A stretch of DNA of 64,000 nt from Entonaema liquescens (Eukaryota; Ascomycota; Sordariomycetes; Xylariales; Xylariaceae): contig CADCSX010000003.1 in assembly GCA_902805475.1 (NCBI GenBank), forward strand, positions 1,798,001 through 1,862,000, in the 5' to 3' direction. Positions 36,279 to 48,191 of this stretch are shown one piece after another. Under the pieces are notes generated by a model. That model made no database searches, had not been told where the DNA came from, and saw nothing but the letters and a program-made list of their open reading frames with translations. Numbering within the stretch: position 1 is the stretch's first letter; every line of letters begins with the position of its first letter. The position numbers and the translations under genes were made by a program.

Positions 36279-37133
36279 ATGTTTACGGGATTAGTCGAGG
36301 AGATTGGCGGTATGTATCTTTCTTTATTTTTGTAAGAGTATTACGGCTTTATATCAGAGGTCGAATAGAGAGAAGAGGGAATTGGGAATTGGGAATTGGG
36401 AAATGGAGTAATGTTAGTACTAATATATACGTTTTTCCTCCCCTCGCAGTTGTCGCCGAGCTCAACCCCCACGACGAGACAGGCGGTACATCCCTGACCA
36501 TCGCGCTACCCTCATCGTCCTCGCTGCTCGAGGGCGCTCTCCTCGGCGACAGCATCTCCGTCAACGGCGTGTGTCTCACAGCGACCAACCTCAGCACCGC
36601 GACCACGGGCCAACCGTCCTTCAAAGTCGGCATCGCGCCCGAAACCCTCCGCCTGACGAACCTGGGCGATTTGAAAGGGACTCCCCGTCAACCTCGAGCG
36701 CGCGGTCCGCGCGGACACCCGCATGGGCGGACACTTCGTCCAGGGCCACGTGGACACGACGGCGGAGGTCGTCTCCGTCACGCCGGACGGCAACGCGCTG
36801 ACGGTGCGGCTGGCGCCGCGGTCGCTGGAGGCGCTCAAGTACGTCGTGCATAAGGGGTACGTGGCGCTAGATGGGACGAGCCTGACGGTGACGCGGGTGG
36901 ACGATGCGGAGGGCTGGTTCGAGGTCATGCTCATCGTGTACACGCAGGAGAAGGTGGTGCTGGCGCGCAAGAAGGCCGGCGACTCGGTGAACCTGGAGGT
37001 GGATGTGTTGGCCAAGTACGCGGAGAAGAGCATGGCGGGGTATTTGGGCGCGCAGGGCGAGTTGTTGGTTAAGCCGATGCTGGAGGAGATGGTGCAGAAT
37101 TTGGTGGCGCAGGCTATGGGGGGACATTCGTAG
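36279..37133 (+). CDS. RIB5: Riboflavin synthase (alpha chain), apparently frameshifted
   Basis: Exon 1 is 36279-36309 and exon 2 is 36450-37133 across a 140-nt intron; about 237 aa once the frame is mended. The enzyme is a homotrimer that dismutates two 6,7-dimethyl-8-ribityllumazine molecules into riboflavin and a pyrimidinedione. The N-terminal MFTGLVE and SVNGVCLTA motifs and the second-barrel motif MGGHFVQGHVD are all present, so both lumazine-binding repeats are there. However, the frame of the first barrel (through TLRLTNLGDLK) runs into the wrong frame after about 36675, and the second barrel continues in the frame shifted by one. One base too many in GGG (36677-36679) or CCCC (36683-36686) explains it. 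No intron of suitable length exists there. Exon 2 is strikingly GC-rich. Confidence 0.88.
36377..36404. repeat. Heptamer repeat GGGAATT x4 in an intron
   Basis: Three perfect gggaatt units and one variant (gggaaat), inside intron 1 of the riboflavin synthase gene. Confidence 0.9.
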
Positions 37134-37918
37134 GGGCTATATGTTATATGGATATGTCTGGAGGCTGACTGGTTATACAGTAAAGTATAAAGAGGGATTT
37201 TATGCGGCTAGGCTCTCGGTCTGTCTGACGATATATGAAACAAAACAAAACGAAAAAGGGGGTTGAAACATTTAGGGAGACTGAAATTAATACTACTCTA
37301 GACTGTTAAATATTGGCTGGTATCGTAAAATCTGAAAATACATTTATCAAGCACGGCAGCAAGAAGGTCCATAGAACGAGTCAATTATAGATCGGCTACC
37401 TTTTCTCCGTAGGGTGGTATATATCGTGCCTCCCCCACAGGAATATAGATCAGGGCTACTAGTCGATCATCGTAGATCCTAGGATTGTATTTCTGACCCA
37501 ATATTTATATTGCAATGCCATTAGGTAAATACTCCTATTTCTGACTATAAACGTGGCGCTGCGTTCAAATACTAGGAACGGCTAATAACATACCAAATCT
37601 GCGTTAGAGAGCAATTCTGATCCCGTCGAAGCTAAATGGTAGAGTTATGTAATAGACTTGGGAACCAGAAATCACTTCGAAGTCATCAAGCCATCTAATA
37701 TCCATGCCCATTAGGCTGAGAGCCGGCGACTGGTATGACGGACGCGTTGATAACCTAATATAGGGGCAAGGTAAGTAGCGTTATAGGAACTAACAGTTCT
37801 TGGCAATTATTTTACACATGTGTTCTCGTTAATAGGAGGAAGACCGGCTACCTCCTGGCGAAGCCAAAACCGAATATACTCGTACTGCAGCAAGACGGTA
37901 GTGATTGAACAGGCTCAC
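37134..37918. other. Convergent intergenic region
   Basis: About 0.8 kb between the 3' ends of riboflavin synthase (+) and MUS81 (-). AT-rich, no gene seen. Confidence 0.5.
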
Positions 37919-39821
37919 TCATATATCAGCCCAGATCTCGGCAATTTTCTGACTGAGCGGCCTCGAAATCTTCTTGCGTCCAAGCAGGCCTCCCATTTGC
38001 TCAAGAACCATTTCACGTTTCCGCTTCTTGCCTTGTTCTCCGCTACCGCAATTTTCGAAGGCCTTTACGAAGTCGTAAGGCGTCTTCCATCTCTTTTGGA
38101 TCTCGAGAGCTTTCTCCCCCGTAACCTGTCTAGTACACATCAACATCTTCAAGTACACGTCCCGCAGCGTTATCATATCAGACTTTGACGCTAGAGATGC
38201 AAATGCCGGGTACGTGATATGATGGCCCGTAGTAGGTTCTTTCTGTCGAAGATGCTCAAGTAGCGGGAGATAGTTTTGCGCGGTAAGAACTTCGGTGGGG
38301 ATGACAAGCAGGGGTTTGCTTTCGTATTGTTTCTTCAACAACATGGTCATCCGAGTGAGATACCGGATGGTGTCATCCATCTTCTGCGTCTTTTTCATAA
38401 AGAAGCCGTTAACTACCTGCGTCGACGCAATAGCGGACTGCACCATTTCTGCACGTCTATCCAGAACATCAGAATCCATAGAGATTTCTTCAACAATGTA
38501 AACGACGTTCTTAATGCCGGATCGTTTTAGACGGAACTTCTGTTCGTGGAAACGACCATCTTTGACACTGCTGATCAAATCATCTAGCCGCTTTCTCTCG
38601 ACAATGTAATCGAGCACGACTTCATCCCCTTCAGCGCCAAGCCGAGGAAGGAAGTTTGCATCATTGCATTTGGCTACCCAGAGGGCATCACCCAGCTCAA
38701 GAGAGCGCATTATTGGGTTGACGCCTTTCTTTGCCAGTTCATTTTGCACTGCAGTGGTCTGAGTTAGTAACCGTCTTCTAGAATTCACGAAATAGGGTTA
38801 TCTAGTAATGTGCAGTTGATACGCTCAACCCGAAAAGTGCAATACGTATCGAGCCGGAATATCACTTACGGTAGTCCCTATCAGTCTTTGCCCGGACTTC
38901 ACGGACGTCTAGTACCAATTGCACTTCAAAGGATCCGGGGGCAAGACGAATAGGTCTAAAGTTTGGCAGCGCTGAGCCTTCTGATGGCGTATCGCCATTA
39001 GCAACAACGTCAGAATAGCTCGACTCCTTCCTCGGTGGATCCTGTATCTCGAGGGACGGTGACCTATTGGCAAGGCGAGAAGGGGGAGCGGGTGTGGGAA
39101 CGGGTGCAAGTTCAATATCTTGGAGATCTTGCTCTACTCTTGGTGCAGCTGGCCTAGGCTGGTTGGGATCCATTGTCTGCTGCATCCGTCGAGCCACCTC
39201 CCATCCTTCCTCGGTTAAATGGTACCTTCTCGTTGGCCTGCCGCGCTCATATACAAGGTCCTTTTGGACAAGAGTTTTCATAGAACTCCAAGCTGTATAG
39301 TAGCTATTTGGGTCAGGAGGGGCAGTAAAAGATGCATCGCAATGAGGCTGGGCTGCCTCGATTAATCGCGGCTTTGTCATGCCATTGCGGTCACCTTCTT
39401 CGAGCGTTGCTAATCCCATAATTATGGCGTAGGGACCGGACCTAAGAGTTGGCACGTAAGGCTTCGTTCTCCGTCTCTTGGGTGGCCGTTCCGCACCATC
39501 CTCTTCGCCATCATCTTGGTTAGCCAAGCCAGGAATAATAGTTCGCCTTGGACGCTTAGGCATAGGCAAACCCCTCTCCGCGCAATACACCTCCAGTTTT
39601 TTGGTCAAACGCTGGCTGAGTTTATCACCGAATCCCTTTAACTGCTCCAATTGGGAAGGGTGTTGGAAGGTTACTGGACATGCTTGTAAGGACGCATATG
39701 CCTTCTTGTAAGCTGCAAGTCCTTTCGAATTCTGGTCCCGAGCAGTTTCGACCCATTCCCCCAGCCATTTTAGGAGGAGAGGGTTGGCACAAGGCTCATT
39801 AGGAGGCTCACTAGGAGGCAT
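37919..39821 (-). CDS. MUS81: Crossover junction endonuclease Mus81
   Basis: Two exons, 39821-38870 and 38748-37919, with a 121-nt intron (GTAAGT donor, TGCAG acceptor); 593 aa. The splice rebuilds DRDYLQNELAKKG. The order is an N-terminal helix-hairpin-helix region (about 15-80, NPLLLKWLGEW and LKGFGDKLSQRL), a basic PKRRRTKPYVP patch that may serve nuclear import, a winged-helix-like region (about 130-215), a disordered Pro/Ser linker, then the XPF-type nuclease with VERKRLDDL (the ERKxxxD active site) and a C-terminal helix-hairpin-helix. With Eme1/Mms4 it cuts 3' flaps, replication forks and nicked Holliday junctions in the nucleus. Length is normal. It diverges from AGM1. Confidence 0.95.
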
Positions 39822-40486
39822 CTCGATTGTTTAAGACGTTACCAATTAAGTGATATAATCGGAAGAGAATAGACGCGACTTAAGCGCGTTGGGGGGCAAG
39901 ACACTAATCACGAAGTCAGGTGACCATAACCAACAAAATATTCGGTAATTGAGGTGCAGCAAACGATACCTGATGAGGTAATAGTGGGATGTAAGGGAAA
40001 GCAAAGCTCGGTAAGGTTGCAGGGGCTGAGAGGTGCCCTTTCAGCTTGAAGCTCATGAGCCACTACTAGGCCCCACCTTCTTCGAAGCTACGCTCTGACT
40101 GGCTCTCTGACTGGTTCCTAACCCTGCAGCTCGGGTAACGTCAGATGCTCTTAGCGCGGGGCCATACCACGAACGTGTTAGATGGTACATGTGCTACAAT
40201 GCGAATACCTAGTGTGGTGGTGAGTACTAAGTGACGGAGGGGGGGAGGGGTTACTACCTCGTATTAGCCTACTCGTTCGATACGTTCAATCTTCATCTTA
40301 ACAACTTGGACTTTTCTTAACTTTATACACTTTTTTTTTTTTCATCTATAAAAGCAACTCTCTTTGGTTCTTATATTTAACCCTACCCCTACCCCTCCCT
40401 ACCTAACATTCCCACAAAAGAGACCTACCTACCTTATCAATTGTGTATCGCCATCTCAAAACTAAATATTAGCAGCCCCTCCGAAG
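39822..40486. promoter_or_regulatory. Divergent promoter region MUS81/AGM1 with CT-rich leader
   Basis: About 0.66 kb shared by two divergent genes. The AGM1-proximal 170 bases are pyrimidine-rich with T13 near 40330-40342 and CCCTACCCCTACCCCTCCC at about 40382-40400, typical of strong fungal promoters and leaders. No gene inside. Confidence 0.5.
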
Positions 40487-42106
40487 ATGGACCGAGACGC
40501 AATCCTCGCCGCTTCGAAGAAGCACGATATAGTCCCCGGGAGAGTATATAAGTATGGCACAGCAGGCTTCCGTATGAATGCCGACCTTTTGGACGGCGTC
40601 ACCTTCAGAGTTGGACTCTTGTCAGCTCTCCGGAGCCGCAAGCTCAATGGCCAAACCATCGGTGTGATGATCACCGCTAGTCACAATCCTGCTGTGGATA
40701 ACGGTGTGAAGATTGTTGATCCGATGGGAGATATGCTCGAGCAAGAGTGGGAAGTACATGCCACGAACCTCGTTAACGCCCCGAGCCATGAAGAGCTTGT
40801 CGATTACTTCTACAAGCTAGCCGACACCCTCAAGATCGACCTGACCTCCCCCGGTAAGGTCATTGCCGGACGAGACACTCGCCCTTCCGGCAAAACACTC
40901 GTCACAGCTCTTGCCGACTCTTTAGCTGCTACGAATACCGCCTACACCGACTTCAAGATCCTTACGACGCCTCAGCTCCACTACCTAACTCGTTGTATCA
41001 ATACCGCCGGAACCCCTGGCTCATATGGTGAGGTCAGCGAGACCGGGTATTACAAGAAGCTTGTCGAAGCCTTCTACCGCGCACTCCGCGGACGTCGGGT
41101 CTCTGGAAAGCTATCCGTCGACTGTGCCAATGGTGTTGGTGGCCCGAAGCTTACTGAACTCCTCAAACACCACGACTCTTCGAGAACAGGTCTGGAGGTT
41201 AGAGTTGCCAACGATGATGTCCTACGCCCAGAAGTCTTGAACCTTGACTGCGGTGCGGACTTCGTGAAGACTAGACAGCGAGCCCCAGCAAGCCCCAAGC
41301 CGGCTCCTGGAGAGAGGTGGTGCTCTCTAGATGGTGATGCAGACCGTCTCATGTATTATTGGATTGACCCAGATACTGGTTTCTTCATGCTTGATGGAGA
41401 CCGTATCGCAACACTAGCCGCATCTTTTATTGCAGATCTCATCCGAACTGCTGGCTTGGAAGGCCAACTTCGTATCGGTCTTATCCAGACCGCTTACGCT
41501 AACGGGTCCAGCACGAAGTACGTCGAGCAGCACTTGCAAATCCCTGTGGTTTGTACGCCTACAGGTGTTAAGCACCTTCACCACGCCGCTTGCTCGTATG
41601 ATATCGGCGTTTATTTCGAGGCGAATGGTCACGGCACTGTCCTTTTCTCTCAAGATGCTCTGCAGGTTTTCAAGACCAAGGAACCCCAGTCGCCTGCACA
41701 GAAGGACGCTCTCGAGACTCTCAGCGCCCTCGGTGATCTAATCAACCAGACCGTCGGAGACGCGATATCGGACATGCTCATGGTGGAGGTTATCCTAGCA
41801 CACAAGGGGTGGTCGCTAAGAGACTGGGCCATGACATATCAGGACCTTCCCAACCGTCTCGTCCGTGTCGAAGTCGGTAACAAGGACCTCTTCCGAACAA
41901 CTGACGCTGAGCGAAAACTTAGCCACCCGGAACACTGCCAGGACGAGATTGATAAGGTCGTGAAGAAGTACACCAACGCTCGTTCCTTCGCCAGAGCCAG
42001 CGGAACGGAAAACGCATGCAGAGTGTACGCGGAGGCGGCCACGAGATCCGAGGCCGATGAGCTCGCGAACAAGGTCGCCGCTATAGTGAAGGCATACGGA
42101 GGCTAG
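40487..42106 (+). CDS. AGM1: Phosphoacetylglucosamine mutase
   Basis: A single uninterrupted exon, 539 aa, normal for the eukaryotic family. It converts GlcNAc-6-phosphate to GlcNAc-1-phosphate in the cytosol, the step before UDP-GlcNAc, feeding chitin, N-glycans and GPI anchors. The phosphoserine loop TASHNP gives S65; the metal loop DGDADR starts at D282; the sugar-binding loop has EANGHGT; the C-terminal phosphate-binding loop is RASGTENACRVY. The N-terminus has the family KYGTAGFR motif. The start ATG lies in gaagATGgac after a CT-rich leader. In a mostly intron-containing neighbourhood it has none, and its codon use (many C-ending codons) suggests high expression. Confidence 0.96.
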   Translation: MDRDAILAASKKHDIVPGRVYKYGTAGFRMNADLLDGVTFRVGLLSALRSRKLNGQTIGVMITASHNPAVDNGVKIVDPMGDMLEQEWEVHATNLVNAPSHEELVDYFYKLADTLKIDLTSPGKVIAGRDTRPSGKTLVTALADSLAATNTAYTDFKILTTPQLHYLTRCINTAGTPGSYGEVSETGYYKKLVEAFYRALRGRRVSGKLSVDCANGVGGPKLTELLKHHDSSRTGLEVRVANDDVLRPEVLNLDCGADFVKTRQRAPASPKPAPGERWCSLDGDADRLMYYWIDPDTGFFMLDGDRIATLAASFIADLIRTAGLEGQLRIGLIQTAYANGSSTKYVEQHLQIPVVCTPTGVKHLHHAACSYDIGVYFEANGHGTVLFSQDALQVFKTKEPQSPAQKDALETLSALGDLINQTVGDAISDMLMVEVILAHKGWSLRDWAMTYQDLPNRLVRVEVGNKDLFRTTDAERKLSHPEHCQDEIDKVVKKYTNARSFARASGTENACRVYAEAATRSEADELANKVAAIVKAYGG

Positions 42107-42644
42107 TGGCTCGTATGAGTTCTATCTAGTAGCAGGTAGGGTTACATGATGGAAATAACGATGTATCGTAGACAGTTTGCGGATCTCAAAAAAAATGGCG
42201 GAAGGGTTTTAGGGGGTTTGTGAAGCTATAGGCTAATGAAGCGAGCTCTTACGTATTATGAACATACCTTATGAAAAATAGCTACTTATAGCATAGCTAC
42301 TTATAGCTGAATGATAAGTCATTGGTATTTTTTGACCTGCATATTTATAATTTTTGCACATTCGGGGATTTGGTCTTCAGTTAAAAGCGAGATGCTTATC
42401 TCATCAGTCCATGGCCTCTCACTAATTGGAGAAACAATTTCCCTGGCTGGTTTGCTCCTAAATCGCATGTTTCCTAAAGCACCTTTATAGGAGCCATGAT
42501 ATTCCTTAACTTTTAATTCGTAATCGTATTAAATAAATACGAGTTCCATTTTCTATACTGATAGCCTAGATTTAGAGCCCACTTTATACGAATTCTTCTA
42601 ATCGTCCCACTAGAACAATCATCCTAAGTACAATAGCAAGTCCT
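42107..42644. other. Convergent intergenic region
   Basis: About 0.5 kb between the 3' ends of AGM1 and the GH5 gene; AT-rich with no gene seen. Confidence 0.5.
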
Positions 42645-44152
42645 CTAATTAGTGTAGTGAGTCGTAGGCGATGTGGGCGCCGGGCACGGCACCGCGGGCA
42701 AAGGCTCGTCCGGCGCGATCTCCTTACCCTGGCTCATGGCGATGAAGTGCTTCCGTATAAGCTGTATGCGGCTATTCTGATTCGCCGTGTTCTTTGGGTT
42801 GCCGTATTGCAAGGCAAGACCGTCGCTGTGGTCTACATAGGTCTACAATAGCATCAGCATTAGTTCGTAGAATAACGACCTGGTCGTATGGTAGGTTAAG
42901 GATTGTTAAGAGATCACTTACCTTGCAGTCAGGAGCGTTGTGGCCAAATTGGCTCCAGAAAGTGTCTCCCGCGACGGCAGGACTCTCCTCGATGATCTTG
43001 AACATGGATTGTAGGTTGGCAGTGTTGCCGCCTACCCAGTCGTACTCGCCGGTGAAAAAGGGGCGCCCGGCAGCTTCGACGAGTTTGATGTCCGCCTGGA
43101 GCTTGGCTGTGTCGACGGGGTACATGTGGTCGGAGAAGATGTCGACTTCTTCGATGCCCAGGTGGGTTTTGTTGATACCATATGTTCCGTCGACTATATA
43201 TGTGTTAGCTCATTTCTTTAAGGTAGGCAGGTGGTCAAGTGTATGGGTATAGAGCAAAGGGAGGTGGGTTCATCGACAGTAAATGTGATTTATAGAATGT
43301 TCATTTTATAAGGGTAATTACTTATACACATACCTATAAGTTTCTGCGGAGCGAGGCTTTTAACATACTTTGCGATGTCCTGGACCCAATCCGCGGGTGA
43401 GTTCATGTCACCCCATACGGGACCAAGGAGCTCATTCCCTGTCTCGTACGCAAAAATCGTGGGGTCTTCAGCGAAGGTGAGGTTGTTATACTGGTTCCTG
43501 TGAGTTATTACTGTCTTGATGTAGTCCTTGAAGGTAGCAACGATAGTGGCATTGGTATAAAATTGTTGGACCAAGGGGTTCTTCTCGTCCCGCCTTTGGT
43601 TTAGGTCGAAACCTGCCCAGCGAAGGAAGTTGTATTTCCCTCCGTGGTAATAGTCCTATCAATATATAAGTTTATAGTTACTTTATGTGTTATGCATTTA
43701 TATGAGCTAACATAGTTATCCACCAAGGGTACCAATAGCCTGATACCGTATACACCTGCTTGGTAGACAGCCCAGTCGATTGGGTCAAAGGCCCTTTCGT
43801 TAACTACTCCAGGCTCAGGCACAACACTCAAGGGATTCCCAGTGCTAATGCCCAAGGTATGTCCTCGGATCATTGTGCCCCCCAAAGCTTGTACAGTGGC
43901 TATCGCCTCAATGATACGCTCTTTGGTAGGATAACTAGCCTTGGTGGGAGCGTAGAATGGTTCCCCAGCTGGCGGCGTCACGTTCTCGTCAAGGCCTAGC
44001 CAGTAGATATTCGGTCCAACCATTTTCCAAACCTTTCCGTCAACTAAAAGACTAGTTCCATTGCGCGTGACCGGAGATAGCTTCGCAGCGCTTCGGCGGA
44101 AAGGGGAGGCAAGGGCACTTGCAGCCCACAGAAGAACCAGGGACAACTTCAT
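42645..44152 (-). CDS. Secreted glycoside hydrolase family 5, mannanase-like
   Basis: Four exons: 44152-43712, 43655-43334, 43193-42922 and 42842-42645; 410 aa. A signal peptide (MKLSLVLLWAASALA) predicts secretion. The TIM-barrel glycosidase core includes VGPNIYWLGLDEN, the acid/base Glu at E222 (YETGNELLG) and the nucleophile Glu at E304 (FFTGEYDWVG); SDHMYP and WSQFGHNAPDC are also typical of fungal proteins annotated as endo-1,4-beta-mannosidases. Intron 2 is long (140 nt) compared with its neighbours, so a short extra exon there is not excluded. Two alternative acceptors 10 nt apart occur before exon 4; only the first keeps the frame (YVDHSDGLALQYGNP). Substrate specificity is inferred. 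Confidence 0.88.
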
Positions 44153-45300
44153 TTCTAGAGTTTGAATTTGATCTAGAAGAGAATAGCATGATTCAAGCTA
44201 GAAGATCCGAGCGCGACGGATATCAACATATAAACATCGTACAAACCACCAGACGGCGTTATAATGGTCCGCGGAGGGAAGTCTTCCGGGTAATATCAGT
44301 TACCGAAATGGTAGACATTGCGGCTCACAAGCTTCAACAGGCCTAATTTGAACCTTTACTCTGCCGAGACTATAGGTAGGTTTCTACCTGGCCGAAATTG
44401 AATGTACTTTTTCTTTTTCTTTATGATATTTCTCTATACAGATATTCATCTCAGACTACGACGCTAAACCTCTCTCCTAGTCCTGAAAATACAACTATTA
44501 TATAAGTAGAGTATCACTGTATCAGCACATTTAATCAGTCAAGTGAGGAGAAACGAACTTAAACGAATTTAGACACTGGATATGCTAGTCTCATTATGTA
44601 TATTATGAGTTGTTAGTGGTAGTTGAAACAACTCCGCCTCATTCCGTTTGAGGATTGCATCTTTTTTATAATCAACAGATGCGGCGTGATATGACTTGGT
44701 CAATATTGTATTATATAGTAAATTTATAGAACAAGAAAATAATAGCATTGTACTATCTCGAGACTCGAGACTCGAGACTCGAGAAAACCATCAAAGTTAA
44801 AAAGAAGTCGCCCTAATGTTTCAAAAATGTTTAGAACATAATCCGTAGTTGGAAGAAAAGTTAGTTAGTTAATCAAAGTCGACAGGGAAGTTACGAGTAC
44901 ATGTAATGCAACGAATTAGAGCCAAGAATCCGGGGTACCCATACATACAAGACGTCAATACGTCAATTGCTATTTTTAGCGGGTCCAGCTCCCCATCAGC
45001 GTCGTTTCAATTTCACTATGACGATCTACCTTTCGCTGCCATTAGGGGATTTTTTTTCTACGGCGCATCCTGTCAACCCCACCACGAACCCCCTAAAAGC
45101 CAATCTCGAATACGCGCCCTCGCATCCACCACCGAGAAAGGCGCCCAATCAGAAATTCTGCCAGCCGACCCGGGTTGTCTAGGACAGATTTCTCCTCCGG
45201 GTTGTTTGAGAAACCCGAGAGAGTTTCTCATAGTTTCTCTCGTTTCTCTCCCTTCCCTAAGACGAAGCTTCCGCCAATGCAGACGCAGACTTGACACAAG
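44153..45300. promoter_or_regulatory. Divergent promoter region GH5/PER1
   Basis: About 1.15 kb shared by two divergent genes. It contains four CTCGAG palindromes in a 7-nt tandem array (44757-44784). Open frames from 44906 do not resemble proteins. Confidence 0.45.
44757..44784. repeat. CTCGAGA tandem array
   Basis: Four CTCGAG palindromes at 44757, 44764, 44771 and 44778, each separated by a single A; perfect 7-nt period. Confidence 0.95.
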
Positions 45301-46599
45301 ATGCTTCGTCCTTTTTCGCTACTGACTCTCCTCGTTGTCGCCGCTTGCTTGCTATGGAGCACCGCCGAAGCTTCCACCGGCGATCGGTTACCGGAGTTCC
45401 GGGAATGTGTCAAGGTTCGTGTGTGATACCTTTTTTAACTACGTGTCTTATAACCGTGGGTTTACGGCTACCTTGTGCCGACTTGGCTGGAGGACCCAGA
45501 CCCAGACCTATTCCCATTGGCGCCCAGCGATCTGTGTAAGGGCAAACTAACTAACACAGACGGTGTCCCGTTATATTAGGTCTGCATCCGTGAGAATTGC
45601 GATCCGAATAATAATCCTACCCATATCCGTACGTTCCCACCGCGAGAAGCTCGACTTCAAACTCTCCAAGCTACTTTAAGCTAACCCTAGAGCTTCTCCG
45701 TCTCTCGTAGCCTTTTACCGTCGCCTTCTCTTCTGGACCTGCCCGCAGGAATGCGACTACACATGTCAGCATATCGTAACGCAGCGGCGCATCGCCGCGG
45801 GACAGCCCATAACGCAATTCCACGGGAAGTGGCCATTCGTTAGGGTTCTCGGGATGCAGGAGCCATTCTCGGTGCTGTTTAGCCTGGGAAACCTCGCGGC
45901 GCACCAGAATGGGCTGTCCAAGATCCGAGCGTCGATCCCGGCCGCGTACCCGCTGCGGCGGTACTACGAGATGTTCGCGTACTTTGGCATCGCAACTTGG
46001 ATCTTCAGTGCTATCTTCCACACTCGCGATTTCCGCCTTACCGAGCAGCTCGACTACTTCGCAGCCGGCGCCGGTGTCCTCTATGGCATGTACTATACCC
46101 CGATCCGCGTATTCCGCCTCGACCGCCCCACGCCCCGCCGCCGTAGCTTTCTTCGTTTGTGGACCGTTATATGTTGCTCCTTGTACGCCGCCCACGTCGC
46201 ATACCTTAAGTTATGGCGCTGGAACTATACCTACAATATGGCGGCCAACGTCATTGTAGGTCTAATACAAAATAGTCTCTGGAGTTATTTCAGTTGGAAG
46301 AAGTGGACCGAAAGCCACCGGTCGTGGGCCTTCTGGCCCGGCTTTGCCGTTGCTTGGATCATGAGTGTTATGAGCCTGGAGCTCCTAGACTTTCCACCGG
46401 TATGGGGTGCCTTGGATGCCCATAGTCTATGGCATTTAGGCACGATCGGTCCCACTATCATATGGTATAAGTAAGTTAACAATATTTACCTTACCGCACC
46501 CATCTATAGTACAAAGTTTAACCTGGCTGCAGTTTTATGGTCAAGGATTCCCAGGAGAACATTGCCATCGCGGACGGGATAAAGGATATCAAGGCCTAA
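45301..46599 (+). CDS. PER1: Per1/PGAP3 family GPI-anchor remodelling protein
   Basis: Four exons: 45301-45414, 45580-45628, 45711-46470 and 46533-46599; 329 aa. A signal peptide of about 25 residues is followed by a Cys-rich lumenal region (ECVKVCIRENC, CPQECDYTCQ) and about seven membrane spans. CREST-superfamily metal-binding positions are visible: FHTRDFRLTEQLDYF and DAHSLWHLGTI. Per1 acts in the ER and removes the sn-2 acyl chain of GPI anchors so that a saturated chain can be added, which is needed for raft association and export of GPI proteins. The last exon (22 codons, FMVKDSQENIAIADGIKDIKA) was placed by family resemblance at the C-terminus. The first intron is longer than most (165 nt). 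Confidence 0.93.
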
Positions 46600-48191
46600 T
46601 AAATACCATAGCTTTACTGGGTAAATTGGTTGAATGTTATTAGACTTAATCGTTGTATATCCAGGCATGGTGCGGTCCAGGGCGTTCAAAAAAGATTATC
46701 TCTAGTAATAGGCCATCTCTCGGCTGGTGGAAAGGATAAAATCATCAAGCAGGGAGTTTGAGGATTAGATCCAAGTTGGTATAGATTGGGTTATTGCCCA
46801 TAATTGACTACGTAAACTATATAATTAGAACCTGACCAAGACCATACGTGGCCTGAACTCTTCACTCCTGCGAATCAATAATAATTTCAACCCCTGGAAT
46901 CTCCGTTAAACATGTGTCCATCTGCCTCCTACAACGACTGCCGGAATAGCAATAGTAGAATCCTATAATTCCCGAGTTAGCCCACAAGGTCCCGTGAATA
47001 AAGCACTCAAGCAACCCAGTTAAACCAAGCACAAAGCTCGCCATAGCATCAGAAACCAAATAATCTAAGCACTACACATCCCCACCTCCCCACGGAGCTG
47101 CCCACGCCCACCCACCGACACCGAGCGAAACCGCGGCAGCACGTGTCGATGCACACGCGGCGCCCATACGGCCGGTAGGCAGAGCGAGGGAGCCCACGTA
47201 GCTCAGCCGAGGAGAGCGGACGCCAGACCCCCCGTACCACACATAGGCGGTAGGAGGATACTGTCGCCCGCGCCTCGAGGACGGTCTCATACGGCTCTTC
47301 CTAATTTGAGAGGTAAGGTTCGACACTTGCGGTGTCGGGGTCATCATAGCAATGGCGGCGGAGCGGTGCGGAGAAGGAGAGGGAGGAATAAATAAATAAA
47401 AGAAGAGCAGAGGAGAGCTTACCTATGGCTGGAGTGAGGAGGGAGTCTCCTACCTGAATAAAAGTAGGAGACTTGTTTACATGTGTGGAAGTGGTAGAGG
47501 TCAGACGCGGAGTGAAGATAGATGTTAAGAGCAAGAAGCAAATGAAGAAAAAAAAAACCTTTGCAAACTCCACAGGCCTGAGCAAAAAAAGCGGGTATCT
47601 TGCCGGCCGCCAAACGATTGGCTTACGCAAAGACTCCACCAGTTCAATTGACTTCCACTATTCTATCAATTGAGTTGAAGTAGACGAGCCTTTGAAGCTT
47701 AATATTGGTAGAATTAGCACGTTCTGAAAATACAATCACTCGAGTACGAAATAAATATCTGAGTATTCTTTTTTTTCTCATTATTGGGGATACTATCGAC
47801 CCCCATACTCTGCAACTGAAACTGCAAAATCCATGAGCTATGTTTCCGAGATCACGCCTTGCCATATCAAAAACATCCGTAGACATATCAGCAAAGCTAA
47901 ACACTGAATGCAAAATAATATGTATCTGTACACAGGGGCGACAAGCAGAGAGCCTTGTCTATCTAACCCTAAATCACAGCACACGTGCTGTAATCTTCAA
48001 CCATAAAGGTACCTAGGCATTCCAGGATCAACTTTCCTTAAATCCTCTCCAAATACGCGCGACTCGTTATCATCGTAACATCATCAAGGTGACCACAAAC
48101 CCGGTAGACAAGAAAGTACGCAAGTCATTCAAGTTACCAAAATCACTCTCTACATCCAATCGACTTAGGTGTCACTAACAGTTGAAAAGAA
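46600..48191. other. Convergent intergenic region
   Basis: About 1.6 kb between the 3' ends of PER1 and the C2H2 factor. A GC-rich patch at about 47080-47290 has open minus-strand frames of low-complexity Gly/Ala/Arg composition that I do not believe. No gene recognised. Confidence 0.45.

Noticed and set aside
40382..40400. CCCTACCCC repeats resembling telomeric sequence
   Set aside because: The unit is not the TTAGGG complement and lies in a normal promoter leader of AGM1.
47049..47639. Minus-strand frames in a GC-rich patch
   Set aside because: Gly/Ala/Arg low-complexity translation, several overlapping frames equally open, no motif.
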